A program made the position numbers and the translations under genes. Of a DNA stretch of 64,000 nt, positions 8,380 through 20,695 are shown piece after piece. The stretch is from Streptomyces iranensis (GTDB lineage: Bacteria; Actinomycetota; Actinomycetes; Streptomycetales; Streptomycetaceae): assembly GCF_017874715.1 (NCBI RefSeq), contig NZ_JAGGLR010000016.1, forward strand, positions 1-64,000, given 5' to 3'. A model generated the notes under the pieces. The model saw only the letters and a program-made list of their open reading frames with translations, was not told the DNA's origin and did not search any database. The first letter of the stretch is position 1. Each line of letters starts with the position of its first letter.

Positions 8380-9384
8380 TCAAGCGTCGCCGGAGGGGGT
8401 GTCCTGGCCTCCGGAGGGGCGCCTGTCGCCTCCTGAGGCGTCCGTGGCACCTATGTCCTTGGTGGTGGTACCGGTGTCCTTGGCAGCACCGGTGTCCTTG
8501 GCGGTGCCCCAGCCCACGTAGTCCTCGCCATAGGCGCCCTTGGCGGGCCTGCGGCGGCGCATCGGGGGCTCCACACCGTCCGCGAGCCGACGGGCGGTGA
8601 GCAGGAAGCCGGTGTGGCCGATCATGCGGTGGTCGGGCCGTACCGCCAGGCCCTCCACGTGCCAGGTGCGCACCATGGTCTCCCAGGCCGACGGCTCGTT
8701 GAAGGTGCCGTGTTCGCGGATGGCCTCCACGGTGCGGGCGAGCTGGGTGGTGGTGGCCACGTACGCGCACAGGATGCCGCCGGGGACGAGCGCCTTGGAC
8801 ACCGGCTCCAGGCACTCCCAGGGGGCGAGCATGTCCAGGATCACGCGGTCCACGTCGGTGTCGCTGAGGTTGTCCTGGAGGTCGCCGACGGTGAGCCGCC
8901 AGGCGGGGTGCGGGGCGCCGAAGTAGCGCTCGACGTTCTGGGCGGCGATCTCGGCGAAGTCGGCCCGGCGCTCGTAGGAGTGCAGCATGCCCTGGTCGCC
9001 GATGGCCCGCAGCAGGAAGGTGGAGAGCGAGCCGGAGCCGACGCCCGCCTCGACGACACGTGCGCCGGGGAAGATGTCGGCCATCGCCAGGATCTGCCCC
9101 GCGTCCTTGGGGTAGACCACGGCGGCACCGCGTGGCATGGACAGGACATAGTCGGGGAGCAGGGGGCGCAGCGCGAGATACGCGACGTTTCCCGTGGTGC
9201 GCACGACGGTTCCCTCGGGGGCGCCGATCAGCTCGTCATGGGGGAAGGATCCCTTGTGGGTGTGGAAGTTCTTCCCGGACTCGAGCGTGAAGGTGTAGTG
9301 GCGTCCCTTGGGGTCGGTGAGCTGGACCTGGTCCCCGACCTGAAAGGGCCCGCGACGGCGGGCGGCACCGGTCGGTTCGGACAT
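8380..9384 (-). CDS. trmI: tRNA (adenine-58-N1)-methyltransferase
   Basis: 334 residues, ATG start. The N-terminal small beta domain (FQVGDQVQLTDPKGRHYTFTL) is typical of TrmI. The SAM-binding motif VVEAGVGSGSL is at 110-120, with the acceptor-site D184 in LDMLAPWE. It makes m1A58 in the tRNA T-loop as a tetramer. The last 45 residues are an unusual low-complexity tail with repeated (A/T)KDTG units, encoded by imperfect GTGTCCTTGG repeats around 8450-8500. The order ferredoxin-trmI-site-2 protease-RecB-like is, as I recall, conserved in Streptomyces beside the proteasome cluster. Confidence 0.93.
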   Translation of the reverse strand: MSEPTGAARRRGPFQVGDQVQLTDPKGRHYTFTLESGKNFHTHKGSFPHDELIGAPEGTVVRTTGNVAYLALRPLLPDYVLSMPRGAAVVYPKDAGQILAMADIFPGARVVEAGVGSGSLSTFLLRAIGDQGMLHSYERRADFAEIAAQNVERYFGAPHPAWRLTVGDLQDNLSDTDVDRVILDMLAPWECLEPVSKALVPGGILCAYVATTTQLARTVEAIREHGTFNEPSAWETMVRTWHVEGLAVRPDHRMIGHTGFLLTARRLADGVEPPMRRRRPAKGAYGEDYVGWGTAKDTGAAKDTGTTTKDIGATDASGGDRRPSGGQDTPSGDA

Positions 9385-9434
9385 GTGAACAGCCTACCGG
9401 CCACTTGGCCGTGCCCGGACCACGCCCGGGGGTC

Positions 9435-10685
9435 TCAGGAGCGGCCCGAGGGCGTCCTGGCCATCGCCGCCACGAAGGCGCGCTCGACATCGGCCGTGGA
9501 GAGCACCCCGTAGATCTCGCCGGTCTCCTCGACCACCAGATACTCGGTGGCCGGGGTGGCACGCAGGGTGTCCAGCAGTTCCTCGCCGGTGAGCTCGGCG
9601 GAGACCCGCATACCGTCCTTGAGGTCCTGGGCGAGACCGCTCACCGCGACCCAGGGGCGGCGGTGCTCCGGGATCCCCACGATGGCCGCCTCGCGCACCA
9701 CGGCGGTCGGGGCGCCGTGGCCGTCCACCACGACCAGGGCGCGGGCCCCCGCCTCGTTCGCCCGGCGCAGCGCCTCGGAGAGCGGGGTGTCGGCCGCCAC
9801 GGGGACGGCGCGCCGGGTGAGCGTACGGGCGCGCAGGTCCGGCAGCCGCTCCCGCAGCCGGGCCATCCGCAGGCTGTTGCCCGCGCCGGTCCAGATGATC
9901 GCGGCGAGTATGGCGGCCAGCAGCGCGTCGGTGAGCGAGTCGACGCTGCCGAAGCTCTTGGGCTCTTCGCCGAGCCCGCCCGCCTGGGTGAGCAGCGGCA
10001 GCCCGACGAGCACCGCGACGGCGAGCGCGCGGCCGCTCCAGGCGGCGGCGACGGTGCCGGTCATGGGCCTGCCGCTGATCTTCCAGACGACGGCCCGCAG
10101 CATCCGCCCGCCGTCCAGCGGCAGGCCGGGCAGCAGGTTGAACGCGGCCACGATCAGGTTGGAGATCATCAGCCCGGCGAGCAGCACCCCGGGCACCGTG
10201 CCGGGCTCCACGACCATCATGCCGAGGTAGAACACGCCCGCCAGGACCAGGGAGAGCAGCGGGCCGACGAAGGCGAGCACGAACTCCCGGCCGGGGGTCT
10301 CGGTCTCCTTCTCGATCTCCGAGACCCCGCCGAAGAACTGCAGCTGGATGCGGCGCACCGGCAGCTTGAAGCGGAGCGCGGCCACGGTGTGGGCGAGCTC
10401 GTGCACCAGCACCGAGGCGTAGAAGGCCACCGCGAAGAAGAGCGAGACCAGATAGCGGGCGGCGCCGAGCTCGGGCAGCACCCGGTCGAGCTGGCCGCCG
10501 AAGACCCAGGTGATGAGGGCGGCGACCAGGAACCAGCTGGGCGAGACGTACACGGGCACGCCGAAGGGCCGGCCCATGAGAATGCCGCCGCCCACGTCGC
10601 GTGAGCGCGGCTGCTTGCCGCCCTCGGGCCCGGTCGCGCGGTCCGATTCCCCGTTGTCGGACTGCCGCTGCCCGCTGTTGTCCAC
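9435..10685 (-). CDS. Site-2 protease-type membrane metalloprotease (M50) with CBS pair
   Basis: 416 residues from the GTG at 10685 (GAGGGGACACC upstream); an ATG at 10745 would add 20 poorly supported residues. HELAH at 95-99 is the zinc site in a membrane helix, and NLLPGLPLDGG at 183-193 supplies the third ligand. About six membrane segments lie between residues 45 and 265. Two C-terminal CBS domains (about 275-405) follow, a layout of the M50B class that cleaves membrane proteins such as anti-sigma factors. The substrate is unknown. It is divergent from the RecB-like gene. Confidence 0.92.
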   Translation of the reverse strand: MDNSGQRQSDNGESDRATGPEGGKQPRSRDVGGGILMGRPFGVPVYVSPSWFLVAALITWVFGGQLDRVLPELGAARYLVSLFFAVAFYASVLVHELAHTVAALRFKLPVRRIQLQFFGGVSEIEKETETPGREFVLAFVGPLLSLVLAGVFYLGMMVVEPGTVPGVLLAGLMISNLIVAAFNLLPGLPLDGGRMLRAVVWKISGRPMTGTVAAAWSGRALAVAVLVGLPLLTQAGGLGEEPKSFGSVDSLTDALLAAILAAIIWTGAGNSLRMARLRERLPDLRARTLTRRAVPVAADTPLSEALRRANEAGARALVVVDGHGAPTAVVREAAIVGIPEHRRPWVAVSGLAQDLKDGMRVSAELTGEELLDTLRATPATEYLVVEETGEIYGVLSTADVERAFVAAMARTPSGRS

Positions 10686-10814
10686 GGTGTCCCCTCGTCG
10701 GATGCTCGGTCGCACCCTTCTTTTTGATACGGTCCCCACGATCATGCAGTGCCGGGGGCTCGAACGTCGATGGTATGCGTCCGGCTGTCGGTGGCGGGTC
10801 GTAGGGTCTTCGCC

Positions 10815-11702
10815 ATGGGAACCACCACGGGAACCACCACCGGGAAGGCCGAACCCTCCGGCGGGTCACCGAAGTCCGGCCGCGCCGCCTCGTTGTCACC
10901 CTCACGGGCAGCCGATTTCATGCGGTGCCCGCTGCTGTACCGCTTCCGAGTGATCGACAAACTGCCGGAGAAGCCCAGCTCGGCGGCCACCCGCGGCACG
11001 GTGGTCCACGCGGTGCTGGAGCGGCTCTTCGACGCCCCGGCCGCCGACCGCACCGCCCCGCGGGCCCGGTCGATGGTGCCGGACGAGTGGGAGCGGCTGC
11101 TGGCGGCCAAGCCGGAGCTGGCCGAGCTGTTCCAGGAGGAGGACGGCGCTCCGGCGCCGGACCGGCTGGCCGAGTGGCTGACGGGGGCCCAGACGCTGGT
11201 GGAGCAGTGGTTCTCGCTGGAGGATCCGACCCGTCTGGAGCCCGCGGAGCGCGAGCTGTTCGTGGAGACGGAGCTCGAGTCCGGGCTGACGCTCCGTGGA
11301 ATCATCGACCGGATCGACATCGCCCCCACCGGTGATGTCCGGATCGTGGACTACAAGACGGGCAAGGCCCCCGCGCCGCAGTACGCGGGCGAGGCCCTGT
11401 TCCAGATGAAGTTCTACGCCCTGGTGCTGTGGCGGCTGCGCGGGGTGATCCCGCGGCGGCTCCAGCTGGTCTACCTGGGCAGCGGCGATGTGCTGACGTA
11501 CGACCCGGAGGAGCGGGATCTGCGGGCCGTGGAGCGCAAGGTGCTGGCCCTGTGGGAGGCGATCCGGCTGGCCACGGAGACCGGTGCCTTCGTGCCCCGG
11601 CAGACCAGGCTCTGCGGCTGGTGCGACCACCAGGCACACTGTCCGGAATTCGGGGGTACGCCGCCGCCGTATCCGCTGGCGGTCCTTCCGGGGCAGAATT
11701 GA
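10815..11702 (+). CDS. RecB-family PD-(D/E)XK exonuclease
   Basis: 295 residues from the ATG at 10815; an upstream in-frame ATG (10749) overlaps the divergent promoter and is less likely. The nuclease core shows GIIDRID (about 162-168) and the DYKTGK motif (179-184), followed by the QMKFYA helix that carries the conserved Gln/Tyr. Cys38 in FMRCPLLYRF and the C-terminal cluster C-G-W-C-D-H-Q-A-H-C supply four cysteines, the pattern of iron-sulfur nucleases of the AddB/Cas4 type. It is a stand-alone nuclease without helicase, with a probable repair role. Confidence 0.88.
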   Translation: MGTTTGTTTGKAEPSGGSPKSGRAASLSPSRAADFMRCPLLYRFRVIDKLPEKPSSAATRGTVVHAVLERLFDAPAADRTAPRARSMVPDEWERLLAAKPELAELFQEEDGAPAPDRLAEWLTGAQTLVEQWFSLEDPTRLEPAERELFVETELESGLTLRGIIDRIDIAPTGDVRIVDYKTGKAPAPQYAGEALFQMKFYALVLWRLRGVIPRRLQLVYLGSGDVLTYDPEERDLRAVERKVLALWEAIRLATETGAFVPRQTRLCGWCDHQAHCPEFGGTPPPYPLAVLPGQN

Positions 11703-11783
11703 GGCAGCCGCGTAGCGCCCCCCTGAGGGTGGGGGTGGGTGACGGGCGGGCAGAATGGACGCGGTCTAGGAGAGGGAGTTCCC

Positions 11784-12455
11784 GTGGCGATCCGCGTCCT
11801 ACTGGTCGATGATCAACCGCTGCTGCGCACCGGCTTCCGGATGATTCTGGAGGCGGAGCAGGATCTGGCGGTCGTCGGTGAGGCCGGGGACGGTCTGCAG
11901 GCCCTGGATCAGGTGCGGGCGCTGCAGCCCGATGTGGTCCTGATGGACATCCGGATGCCGCGGATGGACGGCGTGGAGGCGACCCGTCAGATCACCGGCC
12001 CGGGGCGGGACGGCCCGGCCAAGGTGCTGGTGCTGACCACCTTCGACCTGGACGAGTACGTGGTGGAGGCGCTGCGCGCCGGGGCCAGCGGCTTCCTGCT
12101 GAAGGACGCGCCCGCCACCGAGCTGGTGCAGGCCATCCGCGTGGTGGCGGCGGGCGAGGCGATGCTGGCGCCCAGCATCACCCGCAGGCTGCTGGACAAG
12201 TACGCCGGGCATCTGCCGTCGGGCGAGGAGCCGGTGCCGGACACCCTGCACACGCTGACCGAGCGCGAGGTCGAGGTGCTGAAGCTGGTGGCCCGGGGGC
12301 TGTCCAACGCGGAGATCGCCGCCGATCTGTTCGTCAGCGAGACCACGGTCAAGACGCATGTGGGCCATGTGCTGACCAAGCTGGGGCTGCGCGACCGGGT
12401 GCAGGCCGCCGTCTACGCCTACGAGAGCGGGCTGGTCCGCCCCGGCGCGCAGTAG
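11784..12455 (+). CDS. NarL/LuxR-type response regulator
   Basis: 223 residues from the GTG at 11784, which follows GGAGAGGGA. The receiver domain carries the acidic pair DD (9-10), phospho-acceptor D55 (LMDIRMP), the switch Thr in VLTTF and Lys in LLKDAP. A linker and a LuxR-type helix-turn-helix follow (about 155-215, LTEREVEVLKLVARGLSNAEIA). No sensor kinase is adjacent, so its partner must lie elsewhere. It converges on a peptide-binding protein gene across a strong hairpin. Confidence 0.93.
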   Translation: MAIRVLLVDDQPLLRTGFRMILEAEQDLAVVGEAGDGLQALDQVRALQPDVVLMDIRMPRMDGVEATRQITGPGRDGPAKVLVLTTFDLDEYVVEALRAGASGFLLKDAPATELVQAIRVVAAGEAMLAPSITRRLLDKYAGHLPSGEEPVPDTLHTLTEREVEVLKLVARGLSNAEIAADLFVSETTVKTHVGHVLTKLGLRDRVQAAVYAYESGLVRPGAQ

Positions 12456-12474
12456 GCGTCACCGGGGCGGCTCG

Positions 12475-12506
12475 GGGTGCTGCCGGACGATCGGCCGGCA
12501 GCACCC
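12475..12506. terminator. Bidirectional terminator
   Basis: Perfect 12-bp inverted repeat (12475-12486 and 12495-12506) with an 8-nt loop in the 52-bp convergent gap between the response regulator and a binding-protein gene. Confidence 0.75.
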
Positions 12507-12507
12507 G

Positions 12508-14103
12508 TCAGCTGTCGGACGACTTGCCGATCTCCCAGAAGCGGAAGACCGTCGAGGAGTCGAGGGTCCACTGCAGCCCGGTGATGTCGTCCTGGGCCAC
12601 CGCGTACTGCTTGCCCTGCCACAGCGGGAGCATCGGCACCTCGTCGGCGATGATGTCCTGGATCCGCTGGAAGTCGCCGACCGTGGCCTCGCGGCTGGGC
12701 TGCTCGGCGGTGGCGGGGATCAGCTTCGCGGTCAGCCGCGGCGAGGTGTAGTGGTTGGCCAGGACATTGCCGGCGCCGAAGAACGGGGCGACGAAGTTGT
12801 CCGGGTCCGGGTAGTCGGGCACCCAGCCCTTCACATAGACCCCGTACTTCCCGCCGGCGACGCCCTTCTCGTACGCGGCGACGTCCGCGCTCTTCACATC
12901 GACGTCGAACAGCCCGCTGGCGTTGAGCTGCTCGGCGATCCGGCGCAGGCCCGGGACGGTGCCGGGGCCGTAGCGGATCGGGGTGCCCCACAGGGTCAGC
13001 TTGACCTTGCCGGTGATCCCCTCGTCCCGCAGCGCCTGCTTGGCCTTCTCGGGCTGCGGACGGTCGCCGTACTTGTCGTAGAAGGCGGTGTTGTGGCCGG
13101 TGATACCGGCCGGGACCACCGAGTACAGCGGTTCGGCGGTGCGCTTGTAGACGTCCCGCACCAGGGTGGAGCGGTCGATGAGGTACGCCATGGCCTTGCG
13201 CACCCCGAGCTTGCCCGCCACCGGGTCCTTCATGTTGAAGACCAGGTGCTGGACCTCGGCGCCGGTGCCCTCGACCACGTTCAGGCTCTTGCCGCCGCCG
13301 AGGCTCTGCGCCTGGAGGTCGGCGAGGTCGCGCATGGCCAGGCCGCGGTAGGCGAGGTCCACATCGCCCTTCTGCACGGCGGACTTCAGCCGCGCCTGCG
13401 CGCCGTGGAAGAACTTCAGGGTCAGCCCGGAGTTCTTCGGCTTGGCGGGCCCCTGGTAGCCGCCGTTGACGGAGAACTCCGCCTCGTCCTTGGTGAAGGA
13501 GTCCAGCTTGTAGACGCCGGAGCCGACCGCCTTGTGGTCCGTGCGCAGCTTGTCCGCCGGGTACTCCTCGTGGTCCACGATGGACCCGGCGCCGGAGGCG
13601 ATCTTCTGCGGGAAGGTCGCGTCGGAGTCCTTCAGATGGAAGACGACGGTCCGCTTGTCCGGGGCGTCGATGCTCCCGATGGAGGTGAGCATCAGCGCCG
13701 GGCCGTTGGGGTCATTGATCCGCTTGGTGCGCTCGAAGGAGTACTTGACGTCCTCGGAGGTGAGCGGATGGCCGTTGGAGAAGGCCAGGCCGTCCTTCAG
13801 GGTGCAGGAGTAGACCCGGCTGGTGTCGTCCTTGAAGGAGCACTTCTCCGCCGCCTCCGGCTGCGGTGTGGTGCTGCCCTTCGGGAAGCTCAGCAGCGAC
13901 TGGAAGACGTTGTTGAACAGCAGCCAGGAGCCGGGGTCGTAGCCGGACGCCGGGTCGGTGGCGAGCACCTCGTCCGACATCCCCATGGCCACGTGCTCGC
14001 CGGTGCCCGCCGCGTCTCCGTCCTCGCTGCCGCAGCCGGTGAGCAGGGCGGCGGCCAGTCCCGCCCCGAGGGGAGCTGCCAGCCACTGATCACGTTTCCT
14101 CAA
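12508..14103 (-). CDS. ABC transporter substrate-binding lipoprotein, family 5 (oligopeptide type)
   Basis: 531 residues with a TTG start preceded by GAGGAAT. The signal peptide ends at the lipobox LLTGC (Cys24). The mature part is a family-5 binding protein (SFPKGS, LKDGLAFSNGHPLTSEDVKYSFERT, VRKAMAYLIDR), the group that binds peptides, nickel or other small solutes outside the cell. No permease or ATPase gene is adjacent on either side. It is 52 bp downstream of, and clearly paralogous to, the next binding-protein gene. Confidence 0.9.
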   Translation of the reverse strand: MRKRDQWLAAPLGAGLAAALLTGCGSEDGDAAGTGEHVAMGMSDEVLATDPASGYDPGSWLLFNNVFQSLLSFPKGSTTPQPEAAEKCSFKDDTSRVYSCTLKDGLAFSNGHPLTSEDVKYSFERTKRINDPNGPALMLTSIGSIDAPDKRTVVFHLKDSDATFPQKIASGAGSIVDHEEYPADKLRTDHKAVGSGVYKLDSFTKDEAEFSVNGGYQGPAKPKNSGLTLKFFHGAQARLKSAVQKGDVDLAYRGLAMRDLADLQAQSLGGGKSLNVVEGTGAEVQHLVFNMKDPVAGKLGVRKAMAYLIDRSTLVRDVYKRTAEPLYSVVPAGITGHNTAFYDKYGDRPQPEKAKQALRDEGITGKVKLTLWGTPIRYGPGTVPGLRRIAEQLNASGLFDVDVKSADVAAYEKGVAGGKYGVYVKGWVPDYPDPDNFVAPFFGAGNVLANHYTSPRLTAKLIPATAEQPSREATVGDFQRIQDIIADEVPMLPLWQGKQYAVAQDDITGLQWTLDSSTVFRFWEIGKSSDS

Positions 14104-14155
14104 CGGTATTCCTCACACACTCGACGTCTTCGTATCCGGCCCCCGTAAGTCGTTC

Positions 14156-15754
14156 TCAGCCGCCCTTACCGAGCTCCCACAGCTGGAGCATGGTCGAGGA
14201 GTCGAAGGCGTACTCGGCGCCCGTCACGTTCCCGCGGGCGACCACGTATGTGTTGCCCTGCCACAGCGGAAGGTAGGGCACATCGCCGGCGACGGCGTTC
14301 TGGATGGACTGGTAGTCCTTGTCGGCGAGGCTGCGCTGGGCCTCCTGCCGGGTCTTGGGGATCAGCTCGTCCTGGATGGTTTTGTTGCTGTAGGGCGAGT
14401 TGAGGAAGTTGTCCTTGGTGAGGAAGGGCGCGGTGTAGCTGTCGGGGTCCGGGAAGTCGGGGAGCCAGCCCATCCCGGAGGCGGAGAACTGGCGCTTGAT
14501 GAGCGCGGGCCGGAAGTCCCGCCACGGGTAGCCCTTGATCTTGACGGAGAACAGTCCGCTGTCGTTGAGCTGCTTGCGCAGCTCCTTGAACTCCCCGGCC
14601 GTCTCCGGGCCGTAGTGGTCGGTGGTGTAGGTCAGCGTCAGCTTCACCGGGGTGCTGATACCGGCCTCGTTCAGCACACGCCGGGCTTCCTTGGGATCCG
14701 GGTCGCCGTACTCGTTGTGGAACGAGTTGATGTGCGAGGAGATGCTGGTGGGGATCATCGAGTAGAGGGGCTCGGCGGTCCGCTTGTACACATCGCGCAC
14801 CAGCGCCTGGCGGTCCACGAGATGGGCGATCGCCTGCCGGACCGCCTTGTTCTTCACCACCGGGTCGGAGGTGTTGAAGACCAGATAGCGGATGCCCTGG
14901 CCGGAGGACTCGAAGAGGCGGACGCCCTTGACCTCGCCCTTGTTGAGCTTGTCGATCTGCTCGGGCGAGAAGCCGCGGTGGACCACGTCGATGTCGCCCT
15001 TGACCAGCGCCTGCTCCATGGTCGACGCGGAGTCGTAGAACCGCATCTCCACCTTGTTGGCCTTCGGCTCGACGTCGCCCTTGTAGTGGGAGTTCTTGCT
15101 GAAGACGACCTTCGTCAGCCGGTTGTCGCGCACCTCGGTCCTGGCGCTGTACGGGCCCGAGCCCGTCATCTCGAAGCCGTTGCGCAGCGCGTCGGGCTTG
15201 TAGACCTCGCTGTCCAGGATCGCGGCGGCCGGGGTGGTGAGCTTCGACGGGAAGGTCGCGTCCGGCTGCGAGAGATGGATGACGATCTCGCGGTCGCTGG
15301 GAGTTTCGATCTTGTCCACGTTGGACAGCAAGGACTTGGTGCCGTTGGGGTCGTCGATGCGCAGCACCCGCTCGATGGAGAACTTGACGTCCTTCGAGGT
15401 GAGGTCGTGGCCGTTGGAGAACTTCAGCCCGTCGCGCAGTGTGCAGCGGTACTGCTCGCTCTGTCTGTCCTGGAAGCCGCATTTCTCGGCCGCGTCGGGT
15501 ATCGGCTCGGTTCCCGACCGGGGCAGCCGCATCAGCGTCTGGAAGGCGTTGTGCAGCACGCTCCAGGACGCGAAGTCGTAGGCCAGGGCGGGATCCAGCG
15601 GCGCGGGCGCCGCCTTCGACGCCTCTATCCGGTCCGTGCTGCCCAGGACGAGCGTCTTGCCGTCCGAGCCCGAGCCGTCGGTACCACCGCACGCGGCGAG
15701 CGTGGAGATCAGGAGGCCGGCCACAGCCGGCAGCACCAGCGACTTGCGCGTCAT
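14156..15754 (-). CDS. ABC transporter substrate-binding lipoprotein, family 5 (paralogue)
   Basis: 532 residues from the ATG at 15754 (GGGAGA about 10 nt upstream); the ATG at 15775 has no ribosome-binding site. The signal peptide ends at the lipobox TLAAC. The order of motifs is the same as in the downstream gene (LRDGLKFSNGHDLTSKDVKFSIERV, AVRQAIAHLVDRQALVRDVYKRTAEPLYSMIP). The pair arose by tandem duplication and probably forms one transcription unit. Orphan family-5 proteins can act as peptide-signal receptors or share a transporter encoded elsewhere; the sequence does not decide. Confidence 0.9.
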   Translation of the reverse strand: MTRKSLVLPAVAGLLISTLAACGGTDGSGSDGKTLVLGSTDRIEASKAAPAPLDPALAYDFASWSVLHNAFQTLMRLPRSGTEPIPDAAEKCGFQDRQSEQYRCTLRDGLKFSNGHDLTSKDVKFSIERVLRIDDPNGTKSLLSNVDKIETPSDREIVIHLSQPDATFPSKLTTPAAAILDSEVYKPDALRNGFEMTGSGPYSARTEVRDNRLTKVVFSKNSHYKGDVEPKANKVEMRFYDSASTMEQALVKGDIDVVHRGFSPEQIDKLNKGEVKGVRLFESSGQGIRYLVFNTSDPVVKNKAVRQAIAHLVDRQALVRDVYKRTAEPLYSMIPTSISSHINSFHNEYGDPDPKEARRVLNEAGISTPVKLTLTYTTDHYGPETAGEFKELRKQLNDSGLFSVKIKGYPWRDFRPALIKRQFSASGMGWLPDFPDPDSYTAPFLTKDNFLNSPYSNKTIQDELIPKTRQEAQRSLADKDYQSIQNAVAGDVPYLPLWQGNTYVVARGNVTGAEYAFDSSTMLQLWELGKGG

Positions 15755-16008
15755 TGTCGGGAGTCTCCCTGCCATCGATCAACTACTCGCGACGAGATTA
15801 GTCCGCGGCGCCAGTGATACTCAGACACAACGAAGTTGAGGCGATATCACGCCCCGATAACGAGCGACCACCGACCGATATCCGGACGTGGCCGCGATTC
15901 GTACGCCATGCCACCAATCCGGACACAAGGGCTCACCCAAATCGCACCAGACGGGACGCGCGACAGCCAACCAGCGCATCCGTCTACGGCATATGCAGTG
16001 ATAAACAT

Positions 16009-16036
16009 CACGTTCCGTTGTCGCCAACGGAACGTG
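16009..16036. terminator. Hairpin downstream of the HAD gene
   Basis: Perfect 12-bp inverted repeat with a 4-nt loop (TCGC) inside an unusually AT-rich 338-bp gap (15755-16092). It most likely ends the HAD transcript. The T-tract on the minus strand is weak, so an operator is an alternative. No ORF is evident in the rest of the gap. Confidence 0.6.
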
Positions 16037-16092
16037 AAAAGTCTGCCCGCGCTATTCAGTTTGCAATTTACAGGAATACGCTCGGTGCGCGA

Positions 16093-16794
16093 TCAGTGCA
16101 CCGCCGTGACCAGAGTGCGCAGGAAATCGAGATCGACTTCTTCGAGTGAGCCGATGACCGTACGCCCCGCCACGGGCTCGATCGGCACCACGGACGGCAC
16201 CGCGACCACCCGGCACCCGGCCGCCTCCGCGGCCCGTACGCCCGTGTCGGTGTCCTCGATGACCACGCACCGCCCCGGCTCGGCGGCCAGCCCGGCCGCG
16301 GCGAACAGATAGGGGTCCGGATGCGGCTTGGTCCGCTCGACCTCGTCGCCCGCGACCGTCAGGGCGAAGTGCTCCGGGCCGAGCGAGCGCAGCACCCGGT
16401 CCATCACCCGCCGGTGGGAGGCGGAGACCAGGGCGGTGGGGACGGAGTGCGCGGCCAGCTCGGTGAGCAGCCGGTGGGCGCCGGGCAGCATCGGCACGCT
16501 GCCGTCGATCAGCTCGGTGAAGCGGCTGTTGAGCAGGCCGGTGAGCTCGGCGAGGGCGATCTCGGCGCCGGTGGCCTCGATCAGGAACTGGGCGCTGCGC
16601 GACATCGGACCGCCCACCACGACCTGGCGGTACTCCTCGGCGAGGGCGTGCCCGAGCTCGGCGAAGATGGAGACCTCCGCGTCCCACCAGATGCCCTCGG
16701 TGTCGACCAGGGTGCCGTCCATGTCGAGCAGAACGGCTTGCAGGGCCGAGCCTTCGGCCGTACGGGTGTCGACGGCGGCGATGCTGCTGGTCAT
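16093..16794 (-). CDS. HAD-superfamily phosphatase, beta-phosphoglucomutase-like
   Basis: 233 residues, ATG with GGAGG 8 nt upstream. HAD motif I is DMDGTLVD (nucleophile D24, acid D26). Motif II is VSAS, motif III is the Lys in ERTKPHPDPYLFAA and motif IV is VIEDTDTGVRAA. A helical cap lies between motifs I and II (subfamily IA). It is a soluble phosphatase or mutase of sugar phosphates or related metabolites. The exact substrate cannot be read from sequence. It is 159 bp downstream of metH. Confidence 0.9.
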   Translation of the reverse strand: MTSSIAAVDTRTAEGSALQAVLLDMDGTLVDTEGIWWDAEVSIFAELGHALAEEYRQVVVGGPMSRSAQFLIEATGAEIALAELTGLLNSRFTELIDGSVPMLPGAHRLLTELAAHSVPTALVSASHRRVMDRVLRSLGPEHFALTVAGDEVERTKPHPDPYLFAAAGLAAEPGRCVVIEDTDTGVRAAEAAGCRVVAVPSVVPIEPVAGRTVIGSLEEVDLDFLRTLVTAVH

Positions 16795-16821
16795 CCAAAC
16801 ACCTCCGGATAAGGGGCAAGA

Positions 16822-16860
16822 AGGCCGGCCCCCTTCCGCTGACGGGAAGGCGACCGGCCT
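16822..16860 (-). terminator. Terminator downstream of metH
   Basis: Nested inverted repeat: AGGCCGG (16822-16828) pairs with CCGGCCT (16854-16860) and an inner CCTTCC pairs with GGAAGG. It lies between the metH stop and the HAD start. Confidence 0.6.
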
Positions 16861-16953
16861 CTACCGGATCGACCAGTCTACGTCGCGCCGCGCCGGCGCG
16901 CCCGGTGAGCACCCAAGGCGGTCACAGAAGGCCGCCGGGGGGCTACCGCGCGT

Positions 16954-20457
<3,504 letters not shown>

Positions 20458-20695
20458 GGATGTGCTCCCTGGAGTGCGACGGCTGTCGGCTTTGCGCCCT
20501 CCCCTGGGGACGGCGCACCACGCCAGGGTAGCTGCCAGTGGTCATTTCACGATGGTCGTTCCATCAGCCGGGATGACCACGGCCGATCGGGCCCCCGGCG
20601 AGTCCGTCGATCGCCGACACGCGACACCAGGTACCACGCAGTCGACATGGACCGATAGTGTTCAGCATTGTCGAACCGCAGTCAGGAGGTTGGCG
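20458..20695. other. Divergent metH / gylR regulatory region
   Basis: 238 bp. It holds a GC hairpin at 20493-20517 in the metH leader (TGCGCC/GGCGCA arms) and a candidate GylR box at 20665-20676. I looked for the B12 box of cobalamin riboswitches and for the SAM-IV and SAH riboswitch cores and did not find them. Confidence 0.5.
20665..20676 (+). promoter_or_regulatory. Candidate GylR operator, gylR promoter
   Basis: GCATTGTCGAAC lies inside an imperfect GTTC...GAAC palindrome 20 bp before the gylR start. The same 12-mer occurs before glpF (21598-21609). Confidence 0.6.

Noticed and set aside
20458..20600. Cobalamin or SAM riboswitch before metH
   Set aside because: I looked for the B12 box and for SAM-IV and SAH cores on the minus strand; only a CCACTGG-like fragment and a generic GC hairpin are present.
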